Shown in pieces: positions 48,242 through 62,994 of a stretch of DNA of 64,000 nucleotides. The DNA comes from Scatophagus argus (taxonomy: Eukaryota; Chordata; Actinopteri; Scatophagidae): assembly GCF_020382885.2 (NCBI RefSeq), contig NC_058511.1, positions 4,557,501-4,621,500 on the forward strand. The letters are read 5' to 3'. The position numbers and the translations under genes are program-made. The notes beneath the pieces are model-generated. The model made no database searches and had not been told where the DNA came from. It was given only the letters and a program-made list of their open reading frames with translations. The first letter of the stretch is position 1; the number at the start of each line of letters is the position of its first letter.

Positions 48242-51200
48242 TTAGACTGCTTGTTTTTCTTGCTGGTTGTTCTGCAGCAGATGTTCAGCCTGCAAAAACA
48301 AAGCAGAACAGCTTTATCACTCGACTCATGTTGGTCAAAGGCACTCGCGTTCCGTTACAGAAGGTCTGCTGTGTGAATACCAAAAAGTCGACAGGGTCCT
48401 CTGGTTTGATCTTGCAGCAGTCCAACATGGCCTCAGTGAGGGAGGGAATCACATGCTTCATCAGGTAGTTCCTCAGGGGAAGAGAACGAGCCTCCAGCAG
48501 CTCGTTCTCCTGTCTGTTCAGCTCAGACAAATTCCTCTGCTAATAAATAATAACATAATTGAATTGCATGTTAGTATTTATCAGTTATTTACCGTGTTCA
48601 ATAGAAAGTAAAGTCTGAATTCTTTCTTTTGGCTCCTCTTTTTTTTAATGCGTCCTCTCTACATGCTGGTATGGCCCACTGTTCTTAACCTAAATGTGAC
48701 TTCCATTCTCAGCTCACCCACTCCTCATACTGAGCAGCCATCGCAGCCAACGCAGCTTCATTCCTGCGTTTCTTCTCAGCAGCCTCTGCAGCCAATTTCT
48801 GCTTCCTCGCCTCTTCTTTCTTTCGGTCCTCCTCCTCCTGCTCCTCTGGACTCAGGCCATAGTTCTTGGGAATCCCCACCATCTCAGTGATCTTCCTCAA
48901 AACATCTGTGTACTCTGGATCACCTGCAGTGACCTCTGGAGAGGAACAAGTCATACTTCACGGTACAGAACCAGAATCATTGGGAAGAGGATATTCTACA
49001 AGCCTCTCTTCTGAATATCATACCGGATGATATGAGGTCACACTGATAAGAAAACTGCTGGGTTGTTTAATCGTACACAATGAGACAAAAAAAAATGCTG
49101 TCTTTCTTCATATTTCAGATGGTGGAAGGAGGAAAGACTGAAGGCAACGTTAAGACCAACATGTTCATCCTCTGCATTAAAGGACCAGTTGGTCAGTTAG
49201 TGAGATTTGAGATTAAAAACTGTAGGTGGACTCAGCACCTGGTTAGCTTATCTTAGCTTAGCAAATGTACTGAAAACAGTTGGCCTTGGCTGTGTCTAAG
49301 TAACAAAATGTGTCCACTGGCATGTCTAAAGCTCACTCATTAACATGTTTTATCCCATTTGTTTAATGTATTAAAAGCTGACCTGTCAAAAATAATAATT
49401 TCCTCTGTTCATTTGTGAACCTTTGAGCTGTTTACGGTAAAGACGTGACAACCGCATCCAGATTGTCATTTATGCATTCTGCAACGATCCTTCTTTCTTG
49501 TTTGTGGTCTGACATGAGCTCTGTGGCTTTGACCGTACCGACTTGTTCTGGGTGAATCTCAAGCTCATCGAAGTAGTCCTGCAGCGTTTCCTCTGCAGTA
49601 CTGAGTTGTCTGTATCTCGTCAGGCGAGGGACAAATTCCTCCTGGGTGTAGCGCATTTCTTCTGCCACACTCTGAGGAAGTTCCTGCACTCTCGTCATCA
49701 GAAAATCATCTGTTGCATTTAGGGCAAAAACATGCTCTGCAAAACATACAAAAGTAGGTAGAATAAGGAAAAGCTTCAGCCGTTTTTTTTTATACATTTG
49801 CAGTAATAAAAGTAAAAATACATGAAAAACCTGGAGTGATCTTCTTGTTGCATGCAGGTTTTTTGGACACCAAATCCTGGTTCTCCGTGTCCTCATCTGG
49901 ATGATATAAACACCACATTCTTATTAGTGTAATCAACATTGACAAACATTAGATGCTAGTTAAATAAATGGATCAAACTTACCACAGAATATCAGCTTTG
50001 CTTGCTCATAAGTCTTTGGGAAGCCATCAAGAACAAACCCTTGGTTCCTACATGGCTGTGAATTCAGCTTTACTTTCAAAATGTCAAAAAGCAGATGATC
50101 AGCCAGCCGACCTAATGGACCAACACAGTCATTTAAACCTAAAGTGAGGAACTAAAAAATCAAACTACAGATATGCACACACTGATATTTTATATTTGCA
50201 CTCTTTTCTATTTTTACTGCATCTGCTTCACAACAGTTTCTCTCTAAGATAAATAAAGTTTTACCAAACACAAAAAGTCTCAAATGATGGTAAAAATGAC
50301 CATAACTTCTGACACAGATTGTGTTGCTGAAGTGAAAACAAAAAAACTGGTCAACATATTTTTTTCCTCCCATCAAAGTGATTCAACATCAATCCTGTCT
50401 CTGACTGCCTTCTTCAAACAAGTTATGGAGTAATTATGTCTCTTGTTCCTTTTCATCTAATGGCACTGTGATCAACAGTTTTAGAACACAGTTTTGAAGA
50501 AATCCAGAGATTGCTTTTAAAATGACATTCATGAACCAAAAAAAGTCTACTTTCAGCTCTCCGAGCCTGCGGAGAAGACAGTTTGTATGTATGGCTGCGG
50601 TTCTACAACTGACCGGCATTCATTTCCATGCTTTTGTTAAGAGTTTCAAGTTGTTTCTGTGCAGCAGCCACTAACTCTTCACTGGCATATTCCTGGTCCC
50701 CTTCATTCAGTATCTCCCTCTGCAGAATATGGAAAGAAACATGAAAACTGAACAAGTGTCTCAAATTGCAAACAAGAACTTCCGCTCTAAGTTAGTACTT
50801 TTTCCACATGACAACACTGAGAGAAAAATGTTTCTGTAAATGCAACTCACCAGTTGTGTGATCTTTTCATCAATGATGTCTTTGATCTTGATGTGGTGTA
50901 TCTGGTAATGACTGCAGAGCATCTCTGCAACTGTGGTTTTACCCACCGCTGGAGGTCCAACCAGGCAGATTCTGATGGGCTAAGGACAGAAAGGGGATAA
51001 ACTGGAAATCATAGCTTTTGTCTGGTGAAAGTTGTACTGTTAGGAGCACTTGAACACTCACAAGTAGCTGCCAGGTGTCTTTGTATTCTTCCACAATACT
51101 CTCTATGTTTTCAACCATTCCAGCCTCAGACGTCCAGCGGAGACTGAAGGAGTTTTTTATGATAAAAGGATCCAGGCGGAGGTTGATGCCTAAGTAGCGC

Positions 51201-53473
51201 AATTCTTCAGGCTGAAATGTCGACACAGTATATTTAATATTTGTTGGTAGAATATACTATAATATTACATACTTAAGCTTTGTGGGGTGTTCAAATTTTA
51301 AAATATGGTACTTTTGAGTGAAGTGTGGATTCTCACTACGGGAGAAACTTTTAACTGTTATTCACTGGATACTGAAAGAATGCATATGGAGCAATAATTC
51401 AGACTAGATAATAATTCATTTAAAACAAGGGGGGGGAAATGACCTGCTGTACCTTAAAAGCCTTCATGGTGATGGCTTCCTCTTCTGGTACTTTGTTTAT
51501 TTGTCCTGACCCAAGTGTATCACTTACCACCTAAAGAGTGAAGAGTCAAAAGAATTTTATCATTTTATCTTTACAGCTTACACTAGAAAGTTCACAATGA
51601 ATGCACCAGAGATCCCCAGCTGGATTGGAATCAATCTTGGGTCTCAAGAACACCTTAATTATATTGTTTTACCATGACTTTGTTGTCCACTGTATCGGTT
51701 ACAGTTACCTTTACGATATCCTCCAAAGTGTTCTTGGAGTCATCGACAGCAAGAATGTACTTTGACTTCGGCTTGAGTTCAATGACGTTTTGGAGCACAC
51801 TGAAAAAGGAACACAGTTCAGCCCCGCAATAATTATCTAAAATAATACAGGATATATATGAAGAAGTACAGTAAATTAAAATCACCCTCCAAGGTCATAT
51901 ACATGGATCATGGGGATGTAATTTGTGCCCTGTCCAAACAGAGGAACTTTTGGAAACTGCATCAACCAAGACACCTGTTGAAAAATACAAAAAACATTTC
52001 ACAAAAGATGACATTGCAAATTAGGCATTTAGTTCACACAAACACAGAGAACAATGTTATCACTTATCACATCAGTATTTACCTTGAAAAAGTAGTGAAA
52101 GAGGTTCTCTCCTTTTCCATACTGAAGACCAGAAGCTACAACATAGCCAGTAAGTTTGGACTTTTTCTGTAAGATTCGGAGATCAAAGAGAATCTATGAG
52201 CTTTACCTGCATTTTGCCAGTCTATGTCTTTTTTACAGCTAGATTCATTTCCCTGGTCATGTTTTGCTATCGACTATTCAATAATGGCGATGACTAAGCG
52301 TACTTACACCTCTACCCAATTTGAGCACAAGCTTCTCCAGATTATTGTGGGTTTTGAAACTGGGATGTGGTCGTCTTCTTCTGAACTCCTCCTCTGTCAG
52401 CAGAACATCTGGTTCTTCCTGAAAAGAGAAATCATAATCACATTGGCCGTGTTTTATTCACAGAACAGGTCCAAGGTTTGACAAAAAGCTCACCGGGTTC
52501 TGCGGCTTGGTCATGGCCCAGGTCATCACAGTTGAGACTAAGATGAACATTTTCTGGGACTTGAAGTTCTCCATCTCAGCATGGAGGGCTTGTCATATAA
52601 GAAGGGAAAAATACAATGACGATAAAGGAAACCACAGTAGGCTGAGATGTTTAGGTCCACCGAACATCAAGCCTTACTTACTCCATACCTGTGATTGTCC
52701 ATGTTGCTTCTTCGACCTGCTGTTGTGAAGCACAATCTGAGATGTTGTACACTACAACATCACACTCCAGCAGGTGCTCAAGAAGCTCATCTCGAGTTGG
52801 TGACTACCAAAAGAGATTATACATCACAGTTACGCTGTGATTCGCATTGTCCAGAAGTATACATGACTGACATAAAGTTGTTAGAGTGCTTGTCTGCATC
52901 GGTAGCAAGTAGAGGCAGCAAAGCAAAGTGTGGAAATATTACCAACAAAATGTACTTAACATTTTAAAAAGCAGACATCAACATGCAGAATGACTCCTTA
53001 ATAGAATCTTATAATTATCATAGGATTATTATTAATGATGCACGAAATGAAATGGAGAGAAATGATTAAGAGCAAGTGCTCGAGTACGCATTCATTTACT
53101 TTCCACCACTTCCTGTATGTATTTGTCAACAAACTCACCTTATACTGCTCAAGTAGAAAGCTCTCTTTTCCATCTCTGGCGGATGCAGACAAAGTTCCCA
53201 CAATGTGAAAAGAAGGTCCGGCTCGAGGAGAAGCCAACGTCTCCTGCGCGCCGCCTTCATCAGAGTCCTCACCGGCGGCGGCGCATGTCGACAGAAACTG
53301 TTCAGGTTAGGTCAGAAAAAATAACTGTGACGTAGACAACGACAATTTTAACTAACGATACGACATTATTTGGCTACTTATGTAATTACCTTAGCGATGT
53401 GTTTGGAGGAATAACTGTCGACGTCGTTAATAAAAATCCGTTTGGGACGGATTTGTTGTTTTTTGTCCCCCAT
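48242..53473 (-). CDS. ak7: Adenylate kinase 7 (cilium/flagellum-associated)
   Basis: Interconverts adenine nucleotides (ATP + AMP = 2 ADP) in motile cilia and sperm tails; in mammals its loss causes ciliary and sperm defects. Exons in order: 53473-53390, 53297-53139, 52803-52689, 52588-52494, 52418-52308, 52166-52083, 51974-51886, 51799-51709, 51530-51453, 51211-51062, 50979-50851, 50719-50614, 50111-49983, 49896-49831, 49736-49539, 48935-48718, 48536-48381, 48289-48242. Total 2,106 bases, 701 residues (human 723). Residues 1-300 form a Rossmann/SDR-like domain ([20 protein letters not shown] at the start, [20 protein letters not shown] mid-domain). The P-loop GPPAVGKTT is at about 360. FVLDGFPKT is the adenylate-kinase loop, with Lys where many members have Arg. 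A charged coiled coil follows. A C-terminal DPY30 motif ([27 protein letters not shown]) ends at TAA 48244-48242. The exon 15 donor (GTACGG) was chosen because it alone keeps frame and restores the human-like junction. Confidence 0.94.
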
Positions 53474-53647
53474 ATTAAAAAGGCGGGCTGCGCGATACTT
53501 TGAGCTTTAATGTTGGTAATACTGGTAACTGACTTTTTAAAGTTTTAAATGTTAAATGTTAGTATGGTCTAAATTCGTGTGGATGTCTGTTGTGTTGCGT
53601 TGTGGGAGAAGGAAATTGTTCCTTATCGTCGCTATGGACTCATTGCG

Positions 53648-53661
53648 GTTGCTACGGCTCA
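53648..53661 (-). promoter_or_regulatory. Candidate RFX X-box half-site of ak7
   Basis: The minus strand carries AGCAAC, a perfect RGYAAC half-site, two bases after a weak first half (TGAGCC), about 175 bases upstream of the ak7 ATG. RFX X-boxes drive ciliary genes in animals. A CCAAT motif lies next to it at 53662-53667 on the plus strand. Imperfect match, so tentative. Confidence 0.3.
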
Positions 53662-53699
53662 GCCAATGAAATGCTTCGGTGAGATGCGTAAGGTGCACG

Positions 53700-55690
53700 T
53701 ACGGGTAACTTCACGTACTTCATGTTCACCACATTGCCAGGATCAAATTTATGCTAAAGCCTTTATTTATTTCATATTTTGTTGGATTTAAAGCAGTCAG
53801 ATTTTAAAAGTATTAAGTCTTCACAAAATAGAACAAAACCTCAATTCTCTTTATGATGATAATTATTCATCCAACTTAATAACTTAATTGTTTACTTTAT
53901 TCATTTATACAGCACCCCGTTAATCCCAGTAGGAACTGAATGTTTGATGTGTAGATAACCCTGATACAAACTGCGCATTTGTAACATTTCAGTTGCCCAA
54001 TTATGCCACACAGGGTATTTTTAGATTTTTCATGCCCTTGTTGCACTGATATGAACCCATAAGGTTTCAATTTTGCCATGTTGTCGTTGATAAAACACTA
54101 TTCCAAGAGAAAGTGTAAAAAGTGTATTTCACGGTTACAACTGCATTCTGTAGATTTACATTAGGTTTGAGCAGGATATGACCACTTAGTCCTATGATAT
54201 AGGAACTTAATCAAACTTAATTTACTTAACGTATTGTATCATTCTAACATGGTATTACTGTGGTACTCCTCTAATGGTGCTCTCTAAGGGGCCGCCATTT
54301 AAACACCCCCAAGCAGTTCTCCCTGTAACTTACACCCCCTTAAACAAGCACAAAAACAACACACACCTGTGAGCCTGCAGATCTGCTCATTGTACAGGAC
54401 AATGGAGCACTGACATGGAAACTTTCAAAGCACCCCATATATTTATAGAGCTGACATTATCTGAGAAACTGCTGGCAGTGCTTGATGGTGTCTGCACTAC
54501 ACAGGTCTCAGCACTCAGTAAAACACACCCTGTCACACATTCATAGTACATTGATACTGAGGGCACCTGCTTCATAGATGATGGGTTGTTTCTGCCCATG
54601 TATAGCAAAACCTCTCAGCCAACAAGAACTGTAACTCCTGCGATATCATGGAAGGCTGAGAGGTGTGTTTAAAACGTGGGAATTTCCTTTGAACATTTCA
54701 GTTTTTTAATGGGGACTTTAAAATAACTGTAGCCAGCATATACGGTGAGAAAAGAAACAGGAGGAATCATTCCAGACTCATAAAATTGATCAACATCATC
54801 AGCCAATAGTTTATCAGTGATATATTGTATTAAATGAAATACGCCAGTGATTATGTAGTTTTAAATAGTTTCTCCATTACTTCATTTGCTGTAAAATGTA
54901 TACTTTTAGGTGATGATAACATTTATAAATTCATGGAACAGGAACACCTTTTTACTGTCACATTTCTCATATGTCCTTTCTCCAACTTATGTAGAATTAT
55001 TTACAGTAGCTAAAATAACTGCTGATGTGATTGTACTGATTAACATGTCAACCAGTGAGCAGCAAACAATGGCGAGCTGTTATACAGCAGGCATGTGGCA
55101 CATTACGATAACGGCGATTGGTGCCAAGCACAGCGTTGCACGTTCATTGCCAGCGGCTGCCTGAAGTTTGCGCTGACAAATTATAATCAGAAGCATGCAA
55201 AACATCCTAAACACGGTAATCAGACAAGTAGGCAGACAACTGGTTAACTTAATGTAAACAAAAAAGGAGAAAAAACAAGCTTTAAATACATTTTTGCTCG
55301 ACTTGAAAATGGTGAAAATACAAATAATACATTCATCTGTAGCATGAAAATTGTAGGAAACTGGGCACCTTTGCTGTGTTGTAGTCCAGCTGAAAATAAT
55401 CAACTTGATGCCACTGGGAATCTAATAATTTCCAACCTTTTTAACAAAAGAACGCATTTTAGGGTCTTTCAGCAGCAGATATTCTGTCTCTGCAAAGAAT
55501 TTGACCCAAAATACCCCATAATTTCCCTTTACTGTTTCTTTTGCCATTTCAGCACATATATGTACCTTCACATTGTATCGCCAATGCTAAACAAACCGCT
55601 GTCTGAGCAGGACCGAAGCAATTGTTGCTAACAGCTGCTGAAGTGTGTGCATGTGTGTGCTGGAGGGGCTGAGGGGGTGAAGTGCAGAGG
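53700..55690. other. Intergenic between ak7 and actin; no gene seen
   Basis: ak7 and the actin gene diverge from this region, so it may hold control sequence for both. There is no conserved coding. A hairpin-forming inverted repeat lies at 54611-54663. Confidence 0.45.
54611..54663. repeat. Inverted repeat (10-11 bp stem)
   Basis: CCTCTCAGCC at 54611-54620 is perfectly complementary to GGCTGAGAGG at 54654-54663, with a 33-base loop; an extra A-T pair extends the stem. Function unknown. Confidence 0.6.
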
Positions 55691-55693
55691 GGG

Positions 55694-55742
55694 CAGCTGT
55701 CAGGACAGACAAACCGTGTGCTTCCTAAATGCCCTTATAAGG
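55694..55742 (+). promoter_or_regulatory. E-box plus perfect CArG box (candidate muscle enhancer)
   Basis: CAGCTG at 55694-55699, a myogenic-factor E-box, is followed 33 bases later by CCTTATAAGG at 55733-55742, an exact SRF-binding CArG box. It lies about 2.1 kb upstream of a striated-muscle actin promoter. SRF and MyoD-type control of sarcomeric actin genes is well established; use of this copy is inferred. Confidence 0.5.
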
Positions 55743-57773
55743 ACGAATGTCCCTCAAAACCATGACCCATTTAAGACCAATCTACTTTATCCTGATAAAG
55801 GCCTGGTGATAAAGATAGGACTCTGCCAAAAAGCGCTCAGTTGACTTGAGGGGAGCTGTTGACAAAACACAGCGCCGGTTTCATCCAAAAACTAATGTGA
55901 TGTCTCTGGCTCCTACTTTTCTGCTCAACAATGTGCAGCCGTTTTCCTCTTGGTGAACAAAAAACATCTCCCTACATGAATAGTTAATAATACATAATAA
56001 TACATCTTATTATGAGAACACTGACAGCAGCCAAATACTTTTATTTAGATACTTTAAGTAGATCTTTGCTGACACCTTTGTGCTTTTAATGATGGATTGT
56101 TTTTATAGTGTGGTATTGCTTCTTTTACTTCGGGAAACAATCTGAAACCATCTTCCACCACTGACTGATGCTGCACTGAGTTAAGATGTGACCACACATG
56201 ACTGATGTGCAGTACTTCAAATGTGAATACCGGATTGTCACATGTTCTTTACTGGAGTCATACTCAATCATACTTTTCTTAGTGTTATTTGTTTCGTTGG
56301 GTTCATTGTCCAAATTTCGAGGTAATGTCAAAAGTACCCAGACGCATGCAAATCTTGTGTTTAAATTACTTACTCTAACAATCTTGTTTTGCTCTGTGTT
56401 GTTCTCCGCACTTTTCATCATCTCATGGGAAAGTAAACTGAACATCAGAATATTTGATCTCTGAGTCATCTGATTTTTACATAACCCTTTTTAAAAGGCA
56501 TAAAACCCTTTGGAGGCAGTGGTGATTCATCAGAAAACTCATCCAAAGATGTAAAACTAAGTCAAGGCTGTGTTATGTAAAAGCTTGGAATAGAAATTGA
56601 CAAGTAGGTTAGTAGCATCTCTCTCTCTCTGAGGCACATTACAGCATATGGCTACAAATGGAATATTTAAAAGTGTTGATGGTGTGTGTGTGTCTGGGTG
56701 GGGGGGTGGGGGGGTATTTACATTCTTATTGCTCTCACAGTAGCCTGACAGGAGGACATAGGCACTGTGGGGGCACTGTGAGGTGACGAATAAGGAGCCT
56801 GAACTCTCGCCGCAGTGTGTGGCATCATGCAGCCAGTGGCACCTGTTAAACTCCATTTCCCTAAAAGGAGACACTGGAGCCAATCAGAGCTCAGAACGCA
56901 GTTCGTCGCTGCCTGCAGAGGCCATCCCAGGGATCTGTCGTCTGCTGGAGGTCCGGGTCCTGGTCTCAGTTACCTCCCACCACCCTGCCCTCCCCTTTGC
57001 AATATTGCCTCTCAGCTGTCTGGCATGTTTTTGGCCTCCCTCCCTCCTCGCGCATGCCACGACACTGGCAAACTGTCACAGGCAGGTCGCCTTAGACGGC
57101 TCCTTAACCAGATTGCTCAGACAAGATCTCAGATTACCATCACCCCCTCCAATCACCCACATCCCCAGTGCCCTGTTTGAGCTTAGTCATATTAACACAT
57201 CCTTTGGGACCTGGAAGCCAACTCCAAAAAGTATGAGTGGCAGAAAGATGCTGCTCTGTAAAAGGCAGGAATCTGAGCTTCTCAAGTTGATAATATTGCA
57301 TTTGAGTGGGATTCTGTGTGTCTCACTCTGAAGGTCACATCAACGTTTAAGTGCATACGTTAAATCCTAACAAATCCACCCAACTAGTGTGACACCTAAC
57401 AAACCATGAACATATAACAATAACTTGACACCTTAAATACAATCAAGATATAGAATTCTAATGTACAACCCATTTATATTTGTCAAATGTTTGCACATCA
57501 CAATTTGAGGATATTTTACAGCTCCTTGGTCACACTTAAATTAATATCAAAGTCACTATCATCCAGGCACAAATCCTCATCAACCATACTTCTCTCTGTA
57601 TGAAAAGTACTTCTGTTCGTTGCCTTTAATCACCAAGGCGACATCTCTCCAGTTTGGTGGTGTCCCTGACACAGGATCTACTTTACTGAAGCATTTTGCC
57701 GAGCAGCACTTAATTTGGGCTTGTGTGAACCCCTGAGCCCGCCCACCAGCCCACCAGCCTTAGGATGCTGAGA

Positions 57774-57784
57774 CATATTTAAGG
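57774..57784 (+). promoter_or_regulatory. actc1: TATA-like box of the alpha-actin gene
   Basis: CATATTTAAGG lies about 25-30 bases upstream of the inferred transcription start. No perfect CArG box was found within the 700 bases immediately upstream, which is unusual for a sarcomeric actin promoter. Confidence 0.5.
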
Positions 57785-57804
57785 ACCCCCTCGGACTGTC
57801 GTGC

Positions 57805-57844
57805 TTTGTCCCGGTGGAAACTCCAGTCTTGTGATTACAACTTG
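57805..57844 (+). other. actc1: Probable non-coding first exon of the alpha-actin gene
   Basis: Sequence ending GATTACAACTTG followed by the consensus donor GTGAGT at 57845. Muscle actin genes of vertebrates have a short 5' UTR exon separated from the ATG exon by an intron; here the intron is 1.6 kb (57845-59490). The start position is estimated from the TATA-like box. Confidence 0.55.
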
Positions 57845-58399
57845 GTGAGTCCCTTTGCAGTCTTCTTGCCTTTCGGCTGTTGGTTTTTGGACCTTAGGGA
57901 TCAGGGAGGATGAGCAGATGTTGTTGCTGCCACAACATGGATTTATTTTATTTTACAGCTTGAAGATGGTGATTAGAGCTCAGATGGTGTTGCAAAATAT
58001 GAAAGATTCAGACACAGTGAGCTGCACTTGGAAAGACATTAGGATGTTTGTTAAGGATGCAGAAATGGGACGCTTGTGGTGAAGTACAGGCATGAATCTC
58101 TAACTCTTAAAGTTTTCAGTTTAATAAATATTGAGATTTTTTTTAGATAATTTAGTCTGCCTATTTTGGCTAAAACAATCTTCACAAAGAGATGTTTAAT
58201 TTCATTTAGACTTTGGTTGAATGAAAAATCAAAAGATTTAAGTTTAAAAAGTAATGAAAGTAACATTTCAGAATAAATTTATTTAAATGCAGGGCGAAGC
58301 GCTTCTAAAACCCCAGGAAAATTATTTTAAGCAAGTTGTATTACCTTGAAACGACAAGACCAAGTTTAATTGTACACAGGTGAGGTACTGGTAATGTTG

Positions 58400-58500
58400 A
58401 ACTAGGATTCAAGGATTTAAGGATTCAAGGAGCTTTATTGTCATTTCACACATGTAGAAACATGAGGTGGAACAAAATTAGTTTACCCGGTCCCGTTATA
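58400..58500. repeat. Dispersed teleost repeat in actin intron 1
   Basis: Contains AAGGATTCAAGGAGCTTTAT followed by TGTCATTTCACACATGTAGA, a combination repeated widely in fish genomes and probably a retroelement tail. Limits are approximate. Confidence 0.45.
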
Positions 58501-59410
58501 AGCCCAATTACCTAACAAAATACCTAATGCAAATAAATATAAACAACACTACATATATATAAAAAAAACAATCAGAAACTAACTTTAACTTAATCAAATT
58601 AATAAATATGCCTACAAAAGTTTAAAAAAATTAAGTCAGTCTTGTCAACCTCAGGAAGGACAGAAGGGATACATGATGAATTCCCAGGTACTTTTGGTGG
58701 CAACTTCATGATTAGCTCGTGTTTTTTGAGCTTCGATAAAGCTGTCTGTATGATGCCTTCTTCACCACTTCATCCACAGTACTGAGGCTGATTTCCATGA
58801 AAACATTTCATAAATGGCTACAGTAGACACACTGAACTCACAAATGCTGACTCAAAACCTCTATGAAGGACAGGATGCTGCCACTTGGGATGCAGACTGT
58901 GTCCAGACATCCTGTAAGGATCTAAGCACATGGTTCAGCTCCAAACAGAGGAGGCCACTATGTGGCGACAGCTGACGATAGACCCAGACGTCCAAGTGCC
59001 ACTTGTCAAAAGACACACCGCCTCAGCTGTTAACTGGCTCTGGCTTAACGATGAGATACAGAAGAGAGGGGGTGGGGTGGTGGACTTGGGAGACAAGGGT
59101 CCCGAGGCTGAAAATAGACCTGTGAGAGTGTATGAAGGGGGTCGAGCCATGTCCTGTTTTGGCTTTTCAGGCAGCTGTGAGACTCAAAAGAGATTAGAGC
59201 ACTGAGGTGACTTCATACTGTGCATTGTGCCACATTTTCCTCGGTACTGAATGTTTTATTTTTTTTGTGCAAAATTAGTCATCAAATACCGGTAATATGT
59301 ATTTAAACACGATAAATGTGGTAGGTTACTTTAAAAAGTACAAAAGAAACTTTATTAAGAACCTTGAAGAAAGCAATAAATGTACACTGTTTTGATGCAG
59401 AAACTGTTAA

Positions 59411-62190
<2,780 letters not shown>

Positions 62191-62291
62191 ATCTCCGACC
62201 ATCACCAAAAAACCCCACACCAACTGCACCAGCTCTCCTTCCATATCTGTATTTCTACTGTGCCTTTTGCTGTATATACATGTGCTGTTGT

Positions 62292-62297
62292 AATAAA
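62292..62297 (+). terminator. actc1: Polyadenylation signal of the alpha-actin gene
   Basis: AATAAA about 100 bases after the stop codon, giving a short 3' UTR typical of a highly expressed muscle gene. Confidence 0.8.
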
Positions 62298-62309
62298 AAT
62301 AGTTGCTTT

Positions 62310-62994
62310 TAACAGTAACAGTGTGCAGTGCTGGAGTCTCATTATGCAGGCAGTGAGCATTTCCATGAGCATATTATAAGATGTCTGTTGATGCAACGCA
62401 CGTCCTTTGGTGGCAGTTTGATAACCATGAGTTCCTTTAATCGTTGATAGATTTAGAATATCATGAGTTCAAGTGCAGAAATTAAAATGGTTTAAAGACT
62501 CATTTGTAGTATCAACATCAATTTCATTCTATGAGTTTTGACCCTGTAAGAATTCTTTCTCTTTTCCATTAACCTTCAAGAAAAATGCACCAGAAATCCT
62601 CACTCTACTGTAATTAAATAATACAGTAAATCATGGGAATTGGAGGCCTTAAGATTTAGCTACTTTTCTACCTTTAGACCACATTAGACATCCTTTAATT
62701 TCCCAACTAACAAAGGTATATATGAAAAATAAAGTGACTTTCTGTAGTTGCTGAAGGTTGTGAAGAGAAAGTTATTTTCAAATTAAAAGCTCATATCTAC
62801 CACGTTCACCATGTGCCCTGAACACAGCACTTTTCCTTCACTTCCTTGTCACCTGTGGCACAGGTGATATGGATGAGCGTGATAAAGCCAGCCTCCTTCG
62901 TTCACCAGTGAGTGACATGGTGAGGTTACGGTGTCGCACAGTTAGAGGCTGTTGAGCTGTGTAGTTTCTCACATTTCTCACTGATATTTAAATC
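62310..62994. other. Actin-arhgap11a spacer, presumed arhgap11a promoter
   Basis: About 0.7 kb separates the actin poly(A) signal from the arhgap11a start codon. No TATA box or coding content was recognised. The TAA in the frame of the arhgap11a ATG, six bases upstream of it, supports that ATG as the true start. Confidence 0.5.

Noticed and set aside
56783-57331. 182-codon open frame upstream of the actin promoter
   Set aside because: It is the longest unassigned frame in the window, but its composition is Leu/Ser/Pro-rich without a domain, other frames are also open in this GC-richer patch, and there is no splice or start context. Could be revisited with transcript data.
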